A stretch of 64,000 nt of DNA. Source: Halorubrum xinjiangense (GTDB lineage Archaea > Halobacteriota > Halobacteria > Halobacteriales > Haloferacaceae). The stretch's first letter is position 1; every line of letters begins with the position of its first letter. Below are positions 53,805-63,632 of this stretch, piece after piece. The translations under genes and the position numbers were made by a program. Location: NCBI RefSeq assembly GCF_900102375.1, contig NZ_FNBO01000001.1:186001-250000 (forward strand). The letters are read 5' to 3'. Below the pieces are notes generated by a model. That model did no database searches, was not told where the DNA came from, and saw only the letters and a program-made list of their open reading frames with translations.

Positions 53805-53883
53805 ACAATCACGGGCACCGGGCGACCGACGATCCCGCGTTCGGATCAACATATTCACTACGGCCCGTTACGAACCGGGTGGT

Positions 53884-54522
53884 ATGAGTTCGGACGACGT
53901 CTCTCGGCGCGCGTTCATGCGGACGGCCGGCGGTGCGGCGGCCGCCGCCGGCGCGGCGACGGCGACGGCGGGGACGGCGGCTGCACAGGAAGTGGCGCCC
54001 GATTGGCCGAGCGGCGCCGAAGGGAACGTCGGGTCGTACACCGACGCCCGCGGGCAGGACTCGGTGACCATCTCCGTCGGCGCCGGCGACCAGGGGCTCG
54101 CGTTCGACCCGACGCTGGTGTGGGTCGACGAGGGGACGACGATCACCTGGGAGTGGACCGGAAACGGCGGCGACCACAACGTCCAGACGGTCGAGGACGG
54201 CGGCCCGGCCAGCCTCGACAGCGGCGACCCCGTCGGCGAGGAGGGGTACACCTACGAGTACGAGACGTCGGGCGAGGACGCCGGCATCACCCACTACCAC
54301 TGCGTGCCCCACACCACGGTCGGCATGCACGGCGGCCTCGCCGTCGGCGAGGACGTCGCCACCGTCGAGACCGGCGGCGGCGGGGAATCGAACGCGGTGT
54401 TCGTCCCGGACGCCGCCCGGGCGCTCGGCATCGCGACGTTCATCGCGATGGTGAGCACGCTGGGGCTGGCGTTCGTGTTCATGAAGTACGGCGGCACGAT
54501 CACCCGGCAGGATCAGGCGTAG
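53884..54522 (+). CDS. hcy: Halocyanin-type blue copper protein
   Basis: 212 residues. Tat-like N-terminus SRRAFMRTAGG (residues 7-17) and a cleavable hydrophobic run to about residue 34. Plastocyanin-type copper site: H98 (GGDHNV), C140 (THYHCVPH), H143 and M148 (VGMHGG). A C-terminal membrane helix (about 178-202, LGIATFIAMVSTLGLAFVFM) anchors it. It carries electrons in the respiratory chain outside the membrane. Repeat copy F precedes it. Confidence 0.92.
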   Translation: MSSDDVSRRAFMRTAGGAAAAAGAATATAGTAAAQEVAPDWPSGAEGNVGSYTDARGQDSVTISVGAGDQGLAFDPTLVWVDEGTTITWEWTGNGGDHNVQTVEDGGPASLDSGDPVGEEGYTYEYETSGEDAGITHYHCVPHTTVGMHGGLAVGEDVATVETGGGGESNAVFVPDAARALGIATFIAMVSTLGLAFVFMKYGGTITRQDQA

Positions 54523-54664
54523 TCGCCGGACGCGGAGCGGCTCGGTGGCGGGGTAAGCGGCGGTCCCTCCGCCGGTCCGTTCGGGCGAGTCCGTGGGAGA
54601 TTTTTATAAATACGCTAACTGTGCCGCAGAAACTGACTCATTCGTCGTGCCCATAGCAACGCGT

Positions 54665-55618
54665 ATGAGTCCCCCGCGGACGGACGACCCCGGCGACGCA
54701 TCGACCGACGACGCGAGCGACGGAGGGGTCCCCCCGGGGTACCCCGAGCGCGGGGGTATCGACGTCTTCGACTCCCTGCTGCTTCGGCAGCCGATCGCCG
54801 ACGGGGAGACGGCGGCCGTATGGGAGTTACTCGCGGCTTGGGCCGACGACCACCGCGACGGAGACGTTCGTACCCTGCTGCCGGTCGACGGGGTGACGCT
54901 CGTCACGCTGTTCCTCGATGACGGCGGATTCGGGCGGACCGACGGCGCCGACCGCGATCCGGGGCGCGGCGACGCGCTGCTCTGGTACGTGGAGGTCGTC
55001 GACGCCGACGCCGACGCGTGGCGGACGCCGGACGCGACCGTCCGGGACGCGTCGCCGCTGTTCGAGGCCGGGCTGGCGGACCTGCTGGCCGGGGAGCCGA
55101 CGGTCCACGCCGGCGGTCGCGACGGCCACCGGTACGTCACGCACGTGACCAACCCCCGCAGGCGGGAGCGGTACGCCGACGTGGTCGGGCGGTCCCTCGT
55201 CGCGCCCGTCGTCGGCGACGAGCTGCCAATCCCGGTCGCGATCGTCTCCCTCGCGCTGAGGCCCGGGGCGACCAGCGCGCTCGTCGCCCGCGCGATCGAC
55301 CTCGTCAACTGGCTCAAACGGTTCGACCGCGTCCAGTCGTGGGCGCGCGACGAGACGGACACCGTCGAGGCGGAGGCGATGTACACCGAGTCGCTGCTGT
55401 TGGAGACCGTCGGAGACCGGCAGGTGGTCCACTACTACATGGAGACCGAGGACATGGACCGCCTCTTCGAGGCCTTCTACGAGTCCGACGACTGGGAGGC
55501 GCGCCTCTCGGAACGGCTGTTCCGGCGGGTGCTCGCGGACCCGGCGGCGTTCCTCGAACCCGCGCTTGAGACCGACTGCGAGGTTCTGATCCACGCCGTC
55601 GACCCCGAGCGACCGTGA
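54665..55618 (+). CDS. Haloarchaeal protein of unknown function with DUF6176-like C-terminus
   Basis: 317 residues. The C-terminal 120 residues (SLALRPGATSALVARAIDLVNWLKRF, ETVGDRQVVHYYMETEDMDRLFEAFYESDDWEARLSERLFRRVLADP) are similar to small DUF6176 proteins. The first half is a beta-alpha pattern of unknown family. TATA element TTTTTATAAATAC (about 54600-54612) lies about 55 bp upstream. No function can be named. Confidence 0.75.
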   Translation: MSPPRTDDPGDASTDDASDGGVPPGYPERGGIDVFDSLLLRQPIADGETAAVWELLAAWADDHRDGDVRTLLPVDGVTLVTLFLDDGGFGRTDGADRDPGRGDALLWYVEVVDADADAWRTPDATVRDASPLFEAGLADLLAGEPTVHAGGRDGHRYVTHVTNPRRRERYADVVGRSLVAPVVGDELPIPVAIVSLALRPGATSALVARAIDLVNWLKRFDRVQSWARDETDTVEAEAMYTESLLLETVGDRQVVHYYMETEDMDRLFEAFYESDDWEARLSERLFRRVLADPAAFLEPALETDCEVLIHAVDPERP

Positions 55619-55628
55619 CGCGCCCCGT

Positions 55629-56678
55629 TCACTCCGCGCCGACCAGCTCCTCGTACAGCGCGACGTACCGGTCGATCACCGCGTCGTGGTCGAAGGAGGC
55701 GAACTCGCGGTCGACCGCGCGGCGTTCGAGGTCGCCGACCGCGACGAACTCGTCGGCCAACTCCGCCGGGCTCGTCACGAGCCGCCCGCGCTCGCGCCCC
55801 TCGACGAGCTCGTGGGCGCTGGAGTCCGCCTGGTACTCGACGAGGGCGACGCAGCCGCACGCGACCGCTCGCAGCAGGTCGATCGCGAACGTCTCCCACG
55901 TCGCGGTCGCGACGGCGACGTGGGTTCCCTTAAATATCGGAATCCGCTCTTCGACCGGCAAGTCCCCGAGGAACTCGACCCGGTCGTCGATCCGGAGGTC
56001 GCTCGCGGTCGCCTCGATCCGACCGCGCTCGGGACCGTCGCCGATCACCGCCGCGGTCCAGTCGCGGCCGCGCAGCTCCGCCAGCCCGAGGAGGAACGTC
56101 TCGACGTTGGCGTGGCGGTCGAGCCGCCGCGAGTACACCGCGTCGAACCGGTCGTCGACGCCCGCCGACTCGACGGCGTCGAAGTCGATGCTCTCGGGCA
56201 GGACGCGGACGTCGTCGCCGTCGGCGCCGTGTTCGCGGACGCGCGTCTTGGTGGTCCGCGAGGGGGTCGCGACCGCGTCCGCGCGCCGCGCGAGCGGCCG
56301 GTACCAACGGCGGGCGTCGGCGGGGTGGTCGCGCCACCAGTCGACGACGACCGGGACCCGCGAGAGCGACCCCCCGACCGTGGCGGCGAGCGCGGGCGTC
56401 GGCGGGCTGTTGACGGCGTGGACCACGTCGGGGGCGAGGCGGCGGAGGGCGGCCGGGAGCTTCGCGGCGAAGGCGGCGGGCGCGGGCTCAACGGTGACCG
56501 ACCGGTACTCGATCCCGTCCTCGGAGAACGAGTCGTGGTCGCCGCCCCACCACTGCGCGCAGAGCCAGACGACGGCGTGGCCGCGTTCGGCGAGGGCGCG
56601 AGCGGTCCGCAGGGTTCGCGTTCGCGCCGGGGTCTCCCCGTGTCCGGGGGCGAAAAGCGAGACGAACGCGACGCGCAT
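55629..56678 (-). CDS. Glycosyltransferase family 4
   Basis: 349 residues, GT-B fold. Starts MRVAFVSLFAPGHGETPARTRTLRTARALAERGHAVVWL, the acceptor-side Rossmann domain; later AVIGDGPERGRIEATASDLRIDDRVEFLG and KGTHVAVATATWETFAIDLLRAVACG form the donor half. It lacks a clear EPFG motif but has the ETFAIDLLRA counterpart. Probably a surface-glycan sugar transferase. Convergent with the unknown gene upstream. Confidence 0.86.
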   Translation of the reverse strand: MRVAFVSLFAPGHGETPARTRTLRTARALAERGHAVVWLCAQWWGGDHDSFSEDGIEYRSVTVEPAPAAFAAKLPAALRRLAPDVVHAVNSPPTPALAATVGGSLSRVPVVVDWWRDHPADARRWYRPLARRADAVATPSRTTKTRVREHGADGDDVRVLPESIDFDAVESAGVDDRFDAVYSRRLDRHANVETFLLGLAELRGRDWTAAVIGDGPERGRIEATASDLRIDDRVEFLGDLPVEERIPIFKGTHVAVATATWETFAIDLLRAVACGCVALVEYQADSSAHELVEGRERGRLVTSPAELADEFVAVGDLERRAVDREFASFDHDAVIDRYVALYEELVGAE

Positions 56679-56839
56679 ACGCCGACCGCACGGGGGGCGC
56701 CGGTAAAAAGACACGGCATCGCGGCGGGAGGCGGGGCGGCGACCGTGCGGGGCGGCGACCGTGCGGGGGCCGCCGGCGTCGTCCGCAGCGGGGGTCCGCC
56801 ACCCGAAACGGTTTCACGACACGCGCGGAATCGGGCCCC

Positions 56840-58645
56840 ATGCGACAGTACGACATCGAACGCTACCTCAACGTGCGGAACGCGGGCGGCGCCGACCTCG
56901 GCCCCGACGGCCGGCTCTCCTTCCTGCTCGACACGACCGGCACGGGGCAGGTGTGGTCGGTCCGCGAGCCCGAGTCGTGGCCCGAACAGCACACGTTCTT
57001 CGAGGAGTCCGTCTCCTTCGTCGACTCCTCGCCGGAGCGCTCCGAGGCCGTCTTCGGCATGGACGAGGGCGGCAACGAGCGCGCCCAACTGTACCGGCTC
57101 GACTACGAGTCGGGAGAGATCACGGACCTCACCGACATGCCCGAGGCGAAACACCGGTGGGGCGGTTGGAACTCGACGGGCGACCGGTTCGCGTTCGCGT
57201 CGAACCGCCGCGACGAGGCCGTCTTCGACGTGTACGTTCAGGGCCGCGACGAGACGGGCGACGACGCCGAACTGGCCTACGAGGGCGATGGGTGGCTCTC
57301 GGTCGCCGGCTGGTCGCCGAGCGACGACCGGCTGATCGTCCACGAGGCGCACTCCTCGTTCGACCACGACGTGTACACCCTCGATCTGTCGACCGGCGAC
57401 CTGACCCACCATACGCCCCACGAGGGCGACGTCCGGTACGCCAGTCCGGAGTGGGGCCCCGACGGCGAGGGAGTCTACCTCGTCACCGACCGTGACACGG
57501 ACACCCTCCGGTTGGAGCGGCTCGAGTTAGAGACCGGCGAGTTCGACGTCGTCGCCGACGGCGGCGAGTGGAACGTCGACGGCGTGGCGATAGACGAGGA
57601 CTCCCGCCGGCTCGTCTACTCTCGGAACGTCGACGGCTACACCGAGCTCACCGCCGGCGAGCTCGTCGCGCCCGACCGGATCGACGAGTTCCCGACCCCT
57701 GACCTCCCGGACGGCGTCGCGGGCGGCGTGAGCTTCGGCCCCGAGGGCGACCGGTTCGCGGTGACCGCGACGGGCAGCACGCACAACGCGAACGTCTACG
57801 TCGTCGACGCGACCACGGGCGAGGCGGAGCGCTGGACGCGCGCCTCGACGGCGGGGGTCCCGCCGGACACGTTCGTCGAGCGCGAGCTGGTCCACTACCC
57901 GACGTTCGACGGCAGAGAGATCCCCGCGTTCTTCTCCGTGCCGGAGACGGAGCCGCCGGAGTCGGGCTACCCGGTCGTCGTCGACATCCACGGCGGGCCC
58001 GAGTCGCAGCGCCGCCCCTCCTTCGCCTCGGTCACGCAGTACCTGCTGAACAACGGGTACGCCGTCTTCGAGCCCAACGTCCGCGGCTCCTCAGGGTACG
58101 GGAAGGCGTACTCCGGGCTCGACGACGTGGAGAACCGGATGGACTCGGTGAGAGACATCCGCGAGGCGGTCGGGTGGCTCCACGACCACCCCGAGGTGGA
58201 CCCCGACCGCGTCGTCGCGATGGGGGGCTCCTACGGCGGCTTCATGGTGTTAGCGTCGCTGACGGAGTACCCCGACCTGTGGGCCGCCGGGGTCGACATC
58301 GTCGGCATCGCGAACTTCGTCACGTTCTTAGAGAACACCGGCGACTGGCGGCGCTCGCTGCGCGAGGCCGAGTACGGCTCGCTGGAGGAGGACCGCGAGT
58401 TCCTCGAGTCCGTCTCGCCGATCAACAACATCGAGCGGATCGAGGCCCCCCTCTTCGTCCTCCACGGCGAGAACGACCCGCGGGTGCCCGTCGGCGAGGC
58501 CGAACAGATCGTCGAGGAGGCCCGCGAGCAGGGCGTCCCGGTCCGGAAGCTGATCTTCGACGACGAGGGGCACGGCTTCGCGAAGCTCGACAACCGGATC
58601 GAGGCGTACCGCGAGATCGTCGACTTCCTCGCCGAACACGTGTAG
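56840..58645 (+). CDS. S9 family peptidase (prolyl oligopeptidase/acylaminoacyl type)
   Basis: 601 residues. N-terminal beta-propeller (about 20-340, with repeated WGGWNSTGDRFAFASNRRD-like blades) and a C-terminal alpha/beta-hydrolase domain. Nucleophile GGSYGGF with Ser about 464, then Asp in HGENDPRVPVGEAE and His in DEGHGFAK form the triad. It cleaves short peptides in the cytoplasm; no signal peptide is seen. Confidence 0.92.
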   Translation: MRQYDIERYLNVRNAGGADLGPDGRLSFLLDTTGTGQVWSVREPESWPEQHTFFEESVSFVDSSPERSEAVFGMDEGGNERAQLYRLDYESGEITDLTDMPEAKHRWGGWNSTGDRFAFASNRRDEAVFDVYVQGRDETGDDAELAYEGDGWLSVAGWSPSDDRLIVHEAHSSFDHDVYTLDLSTGDLTHHTPHEGDVRYASPEWGPDGEGVYLVTDRDTDTLRLERLELETGEFDVVADGGEWNVDGVAIDEDSRRLVYSRNVDGYTELTAGELVAPDRIDEFPTPDLPDGVAGGVSFGPEGDRFAVTATGSTHNANVYVVDATTGEAERWTRASTAGVPPDTFVERELVHYPTFDGREIPAFFSVPETEPPESGYPVVVDIHGGPESQRRPSFASVTQYLLNNGYAVFEPNVRGSSGYGKAYSGLDDVENRMDSVRDIREAVGWLHDHPEVDPDRVVAMGGSYGGFMVLASLTEYPDLWAAGVDIVGIANFVTFLENTGDWRRSLREAEYGSLEEDREFLESVSPINNIERIEAPLFVLHGENDPRVPVGEAEQIVEEAREQGVPVRKLIFDDEGHGFAKLDNRIEAYREIVDFLAEHV

Positions 58646-58740
58646 TCGAGGATATATTTTCGGCCGTCGCGGCTCGGCGATTGCCGGACTGACCGGAGCG
58701 GCCGTGACGGTTATACACGTACGCGAGGTAAAAGGAGGAG

Positions 58741-60144
58741 ATGAGTCGGTCCGAACCGTACGGGCTGCTGCTCGACCAGGCGCAAGACAAGGTCGCGCTG
58801 CTGGACGAACTGGGAACCTACACCTACGTCAACGGGGCCGTCGAGCGGATCTTAGGCTTCGAGCCCGACGAACTCGTCGGGACGAGCGCTTTCGAGTACA
58901 TCCACCCGGAGGAGCGGGCGGCCGTGCGGGACACCTTCGAGGGGGCAATTCGGGCCGAGGGGTTCACCGAGGTCACGGCCGAGTACCGCCACCGGACCGC
59001 GGACGGGTCGTGGGTCTGGCTTGAGAGCCGGATGTCGAACCTCACCGACGGCGCGCTCGACGGGTTCGTCGTCAGCTCGCGGGACGTCAGCGGCCGCGTT
59101 CGGGCGGAAGACGAGCGCGCGGAGACCGCCTCCTACCTCGAGGAGCTCGCGTCGGTCTCCAGCGACGTCCTCTGGATGTTCAACGCCGACTGGTCCGAAC
59201 TGCTCTTCATGAACCCCGCCTACGAGCAGATATACGGCGCGTCGCTCGACGAGCTCGACGGGGACCCGGACGCGTTCCTCGACGCGATCCACCCGGACGA
59301 CCGCCCCTGCGTCAGGGAGGCGATGGCGCAGCTCTCCGCGGGGACGGCGGTCGACGTCGAGTACCGGGTGAACGCCGACGAGAACTTCAACCGGTGGGTG
59401 TGGGTCCAAGGGGAGCCGATCACCCGAGACGGCGAGGTCGTCCGGATCACGGGGTTCACGAAGGACGTCACCGACCGCCGGCGGCGCGAGCGCCAGCTGG
59501 TCGTGATGGACAACCTCCTGCGGCACAACCTCCGGAACGACCTCAACGTCGTCCTCGGGACCGTCGAGGAGCTCGAGGCCGACCTGCCGGAGTCGGCCGA
59601 ACACACCGCGGTGATCCGGCGGGTCGGCGAGGGGCTCCTCGAGACCGCACAGAAGGAGCGGGAGATAATCGAGCTCATCACCGACCACGGCGAACCCGGT
59701 CGGATCGACCTCCGGAGCGTGGTCACGGAGTGTGTCGAGACCGTGCGCGACCGGTACCCGAACGGCTCGATAACGGTCGACGAACTCGACGCGGTCGCGG
59801 CGGCGGGGCGCGCGGAGCTCCGGTCGGCGGTGATCGAGCTCTTAGAGAACCCGTTCCAGCACAGCGACGACGGGGCGCCGACGGTGACCGTGCGCCTCCG
59901 CCGCACCGAGACCGGCGCCGAACTCGTCGTCGAGGACGACCTCCCCGCGATACCCGCCGTCGAGGCCGACGTGCTCACCGGCGACCACGACATGACCCGC
60001 GTCTACCACAGCAGCGGTCTCGGGTTCTGGCTCGTCTACTGGAGCGTGGAGCTGTCGGGTGGAGCCGTCGCCGTCGTCGGCGACACGGCGGGCGACGGAC
60101 GCGGCAACCGGATCACGGTGTCGCTGCCGCTCGCGTCGGAGTGA
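58741..60144 (+). CDS. PAS-domain sensor histidine kinase
   Basis: 467 residues. Two PAS domains (about 10-120 and about 135-255: GTYTYVNGAVERILGFEPDELVG and WMFNADWSELLFMNPAYEQIYG). The phospho-His is about residue 262 in LLRHNLRNDLNVVLGTVEE. A HATPase_c domain follows (ELLENPFQHSDDGAPTVTVRL, GLGFWLVYW). No transmembrane helix, so it is soluble. The cognate regulator is not adjacent. Confidence 0.92.
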   Translation: MSRSEPYGLLLDQAQDKVALLDELGTYTYVNGAVERILGFEPDELVGTSAFEYIHPEERAAVRDTFEGAIRAEGFTEVTAEYRHRTADGSWVWLESRMSNLTDGALDGFVVSSRDVSGRVRAEDERAETASYLEELASVSSDVLWMFNADWSELLFMNPAYEQIYGASLDELDGDPDAFLDAIHPDDRPCVREAMAQLSAGTAVDVEYRVNADENFNRWVWVQGEPITRDGEVVRITGFTKDVTDRRRRERQLVVMDNLLRHNLRNDLNVVLGTVEELEADLPESAEHTAVIRRVGEGLLETAQKEREIIELITDHGEPGRIDLRSVVTECVETVRDRYPNGSITVDELDAVAAAGRAELRSAVIELLENPFQHSDDGAPTVTVRLRRTETGAELVVEDDLPAIPAVEADVLTGDHDMTRVYHSSGLGFWLVYWSVELSGGAVAVVGDTAGDGRGNRITVSLPLASE

Positions 60145-60162
60145 GACGGGAGTTCGCCGCGC

Positions 60163-60993
60163 CTACCAGTCCGGCCCGAAGTCGGGGTTGAGCTGGCGGT
60201 CGGTGCGCCCGAGCGAGTCGATCGCCTCGACGTCCTCGTCGTCGAGCGTGAGGTCGACGCTCGCGAGGTTGTCGCGGATGTGGTCGATCCCGGTCGCCTT
60301 CGGGATGGCGGTCACGCCCTTCTCCCGGAGCCACGCGAGGCTCACCTGCGCGGCGCTGACGCCGTGCTTCTCGGCGATATCGACGATCGCCGGATCGTCA
60401 AGGATCTCGCCGCGGGCGAGCGGCGAGTAGGCGACGAGTTCGACGTCGTTGGCGTCGGCGTACTCCCGCAGCGCCTCCTGCCGGAGCAGCGGGTGCATCT
60501 CGACCTGGTTCGCGAACGGCGCCTCGCCGAGGGCGTCCGTCGCGGCGTCGAGGTGTTCCGGCTCGAAGTTCGAGACGCCGATCCGGTCGATCAGGCCGTC
60601 GTCGCGCAGCTCGGCGAACGCCGGCAGCGTCTCCTCGGGCTCGTACTCCCCAGCCGGCCAATGGACGTACATGAGGTCGACCGCGTCGACGCCGAGTTTG
60701 TCGAGGCTCTCGCGGGTCGACGAGGCGACGTCGGCGGGCGAGAGGTTGTCGATCCACACCTTCGACGCGAGGAATATCTCGTCGCGGTCGACGTCGCTCG
60801 CGGCGATCCCCTCGCCGACGGCCGCCTCGTTGCCGTAGATCTGGGCGGTGTCGACGTGGCGGTAGCCGGCGTCGAGCGCGTTCGCGACCGACTCGGTGCA
60901 CTGCGCGGGGTCGTCGTTCTCCCACGTGCCGAGCCCGAGAACGGGCATGCCGTTCCGGGTCGGGACCGCGGGCTGCTGCTGTTGATCTGTCAT
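60163..60993 (-). CDS. Aldo/keto reductase
   Basis: 276 residues, NAD(P)H-dependent (beta/alpha)8 barrel. Catalytic tetrad visible: D and Y in NALDAGYRHVDTAQIYGNE, K in FLASKVW, H in LMYVHWPAGE. IPKATGIDHIRDN is the cofactor-binding loop. It resembles 2,5-diketo-gluconate reductase-type enzymes; the substrate is unknown. Convergent with the kinase gene. Confidence 0.93.
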   Translation of the reverse strand: MTDQQQQPAVPTRNGMPVLGLGTWENDDPAQCTESVANALDAGYRHVDTAQIYGNEAAVGEGIAASDVDRDEIFLASKVWIDNLSPADVASSTRESLDKLGVDAVDLMYVHWPAGEYEPEETLPAFAELRDDGLIDRIGVSNFEPEHLDAATDALGEAPFANQVEMHPLLRQEALREYADANDVELVAYSPLARGEILDDPAIVDIAEKHGVSAAQVSLAWLREKGVTAIPKATGIDHIRDNLASVDLTLDDEDVEAIDSLGRTDRQLNPDFGPDW

Positions 60994-61066
60994 CGCTTCC
61001 GTCTACTCGCGTGAGCCGAAAATCGTTTGCGGTCGGGGCGGGCGCGGCCGCGTCTCGACGGCGACC

Positions 61067-63631
61067 TCAGTCCGCGGAGAGCAGCGCCCGCGAGGAGTTC
61101 GTCACGACGAGGAGGCTCGACGCGCCCATCGCGACCGCGGCGAACAGCGGGTTCAGGAGGCCGGTCGCCGCCAGCGGGATGGCGACCGCGTTGTAACAGA
61201 ACGCCCAACCGATGTTCCCCTTCACACGTCGGCCCGCCGCCCGCGCGAGTTCGAAGACGGTCGCCACGGATCCGAGCTCGTCGTCGACGATCGCCACGTC
61301 GGCCGCGTCGGCCGCCATCGCGGTGCCGCCGCCGAGCGCGATGCCGAGATCAGCCGCGGCGAGCGCCGGCGCGTCGTTGGTGCCGTCGCCGACCATCACG
61401 GTGACGCCCCGCTCCTTCAGCCGCCCGACTGCCTCGGCTTTCCCCTCCGGCGGTACGCCCGCGAACACCGACGAGACCGCGTCGTGCTCGGCGAACACCG
61501 TCGCGGCCCGCTCGTCGTCACCGGTGAGGACGATCACTTCGACGCCCGACTCGTCGAGCGCCGTCACCGTCTCCTCCCACCCCTCGCGGAGCTCGTCGCC
61601 GACCACGACGAACCCCTCCGCAGCGCCGTCGCGGCCGACGGCGACCGGGACCCGCCCCACGTCGCGCGCGTCGGCGACCGCCTCGCGGATCTCGTCGGAG
61701 ACGGTCCAGCCCCGCTCGTCGAACAGGTCGGGGTGCCCGACGACGACCTCGACGCCGTCGACGAGCCCGGAGACGCCGCGGGCGTGGCTCTCGAAGGACT
61801 CGACCGCGGGGGCGTCGCCGTCTGCCGCGGGAGCGTCGACCGCCTCCGCCCCGCCGTCGGCGACCGCCGTCGTCGCGCCGTCGTCGGCCGCCCCCCCGAG
61901 ACCGGCGTCCGCGCCGTCGAGGTCGTCCCGCGCCGCCGCGACCGCCTGCCCGACCGGGTGCGCGGAGCGCGATTCGAGGGCGGCCGCGAGCCGGAGCAGG
62001 TCGTCGTCGACCGCGCGGTCGATCAGCCGCATCTCGCCGGTGGTTAGGGTTCCGGTCTTGTCGAAAACGACGGTGTCGGCGTCGCGGATCCGCTCGAAGA
62101 CGGTGTCGTCGAAGACGACGATGCTGCGTTCTAAGGCGTCGCGGATCCCCGCGGCGACCGCGAGCGGCGTCGCCAGCCCGAGCGCGCACGGGCAGGAGAC
62201 GATGAGCACCGTCAGCCCGACGAGCATCGCGTCGGTCGGGGCGCCGCCGAGCGCGAGCGACGCGCCGGCGGCGACGACCGCGATGACGAGGACCGCCGGG
62301 ACGAAGGCGGTCGCGAGCCGGTCCGCGAGCTTCTGGACGCCGTGGTTCCCACTCTGGAGGTCGTAGACCAGCTCCGCGACGCGGTCGAGGCTGGACGTGG
62401 CGTCCGGGCCGACCGCGACCGTGAGCGAGCCGTCCGCGACGACGGAGCCGCCGACGACCGCGTCGCCGGCGACCTTCCGGACCGGGAGCGACTCGCCGGT
62501 GACGACCGACTCGTCGACCGCGGCGTCGCCGTCGACCGCCTCGCCGTCGACCGGGACCCGCTCGCCGGCGCGCACGAGCAGCCGGTCGCCCGGTTCGAGC
62601 GCCTCGACGGCGACCGACTCGGTCTCGCCCGCGTCGGTCAGCCGGCGCGCGTCGTCGACCTGGACCGCGGTGACCTCCGAGAGCAGCGCCGTCGCGCGGT
62701 CTTTCACCGAGTCCTCGTAGTGATTGCCGACCGTGACGATGACGATGATCGCGACGGTCACGTCGTAGTAGATGGAGGGCGACTCGACGAAGATCACCGC
62801 CAGCGTGCTGTAGAGGTACGCGCTCACCGCCGCGATGGCGACGAGCAGGTCCATGTTCGGCGAGCGCGTCTTGGCGCTGACGTACGCGCCGCGCAAGATT
62901 GGCTTCCCGGTGAAAAAGAGGACGATGGTGGTCAGGACGGCGATGACGATGAAGAAGTACGTTCCGGAGGTGGAGGCCATCGCCTCGTTGAGGTAGTCGA
63001 GGGTCCGTTGGTCGTAGAAGGGGAACGCGAAGTACGTCGGGTAGATTAAGACGATGTACTGTAGCATCACGGCCATCCCGACGAGGACGCCCGCCGCGAG
63101 CCGCGCGGTCGCCATGTTGCTCGCCTGCCGGCGCGAGAAGGCGTCGTCGCGGGCGTACGCGCTGTAGCCGAGCCCGCTCACCGTCTCGGTGAGCTCGTCG
63201 ATAGAGACGGCGTCCGGGTCGCGGTCGACGCGCACCGTGTCCGTGACGTAGCTCGCGCTCGCGGCGCTGACGCCGTCGGCGTCGGTCGCGACCGTCTCGA
63301 TGAACGCCTCGCAGGTCGCGCAGTGCATCCCGTCGACCTCCAGGTACGTCGGCTCGTGGCCGTCGGGGAGGTCGCGGTCGGCGTCGCCGGACCCGCTCGG
63401 CTCCTCGCCGCCCCGCTCCCGCCGGCGCTCGCGGACGGCGTCGGCGTCGACGTCGACGTCGCCGAGCGCGCCGTACACGTCGCGGCAGCCGATGCAGCAG
63501 AAGCGGTTGCCGTCGTCGTCGGTGACGTCGACGCCGTCGGTCGGGAGCTCGCAGAGGGTACACGCGCCCGGATCGTCGGCCGGCCCCTCGGACGCGTCGC
63601 CGCCCGCGCCCGGGTCGGGGGTCCGGCTCAT
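61067..63631 (-). CDS. Heavy-metal P-type ATPase, CopA-like
   Basis: 854 residues. The N-terminus has a Cys-rich TRASH-like segment CTLCELP...FCCIGC (about 22-50), then an HMA domain with GMHCATC (about 103). About eight membrane helices; the channel motif SCPCALGLATPLAV in TM6 (about 478) and DKTGTLT (about 522) mark a Cu+-type P1B ATPase; TGDD and GDGTNDAPAL follow. It exports copper (or silver). The upstream TauE/SafE-like gene ends 1 bp before its start, so the two are one operon. Confidence 0.93.
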   Translation of the reverse strand: MSRTPDPGAGGDASEGPADDPGACTLCELPTDGVDVTDDDGNRFCCIGCRDVYGALGDVDVDADAVRERRRERGGEEPSGSGDADRDLPDGHEPTYLEVDGMHCATCEAFIETVATDADGVSAASASYVTDTVRVDRDPDAVSIDELTETVSGLGYSAYARDDAFSRRQASNMATARLAAGVLVGMAVMLQYIVLIYPTYFAFPFYDQRTLDYLNEAMASTSGTYFFIVIAVLTTIVLFFTGKPILRGAYVSAKTRSPNMDLLVAIAAVSAYLYSTLAVIFVESPSIYYDVTVAIIVIVTVGNHYEDSVKDRATALLSEVTAVQVDDARRLTDAGETESVAVEALEPGDRLLVRAGERVPVDGEAVDGDAAVDESVVTGESLPVRKVAGDAVVGGSVVADGSLTVAVGPDATSSLDRVAELVYDLQSGNHGVQKLADRLATAFVPAVLVIAVVAAGASLALGGAPTDAMLVGLTVLIVSCPCALGLATPLAVAAGIRDALERSIVVFDDTVFERIRDADTVVFDKTGTLTTGEMRLIDRAVDDDLLRLAAALESRSAHPVGQAVAAARDDLDGADAGLGGAADDGATTAVADGGAEAVDAPAADGDAPAVESFESHARGVSGLVDGVEVVVGHPDLFDERGWTVSDEIREAVADARDVGRVPVAVGRDGAAEGFVVVGDELREGWEETVTALDESGVEVIVLTGDDERAATVFAEHDAVSSVFAGVPPEGKAEAVGRLKERGVTVMVGDGTNDAPALAAADLGIALGGGTAMAADAADVAIVDDELGSVATVFELARAAGRRVKGNIGWAFCYNAVAIPLAATGLLNPLFAAVAMGASSLLVVTNSSRALLSAD

Positions 63632-63632
63632 C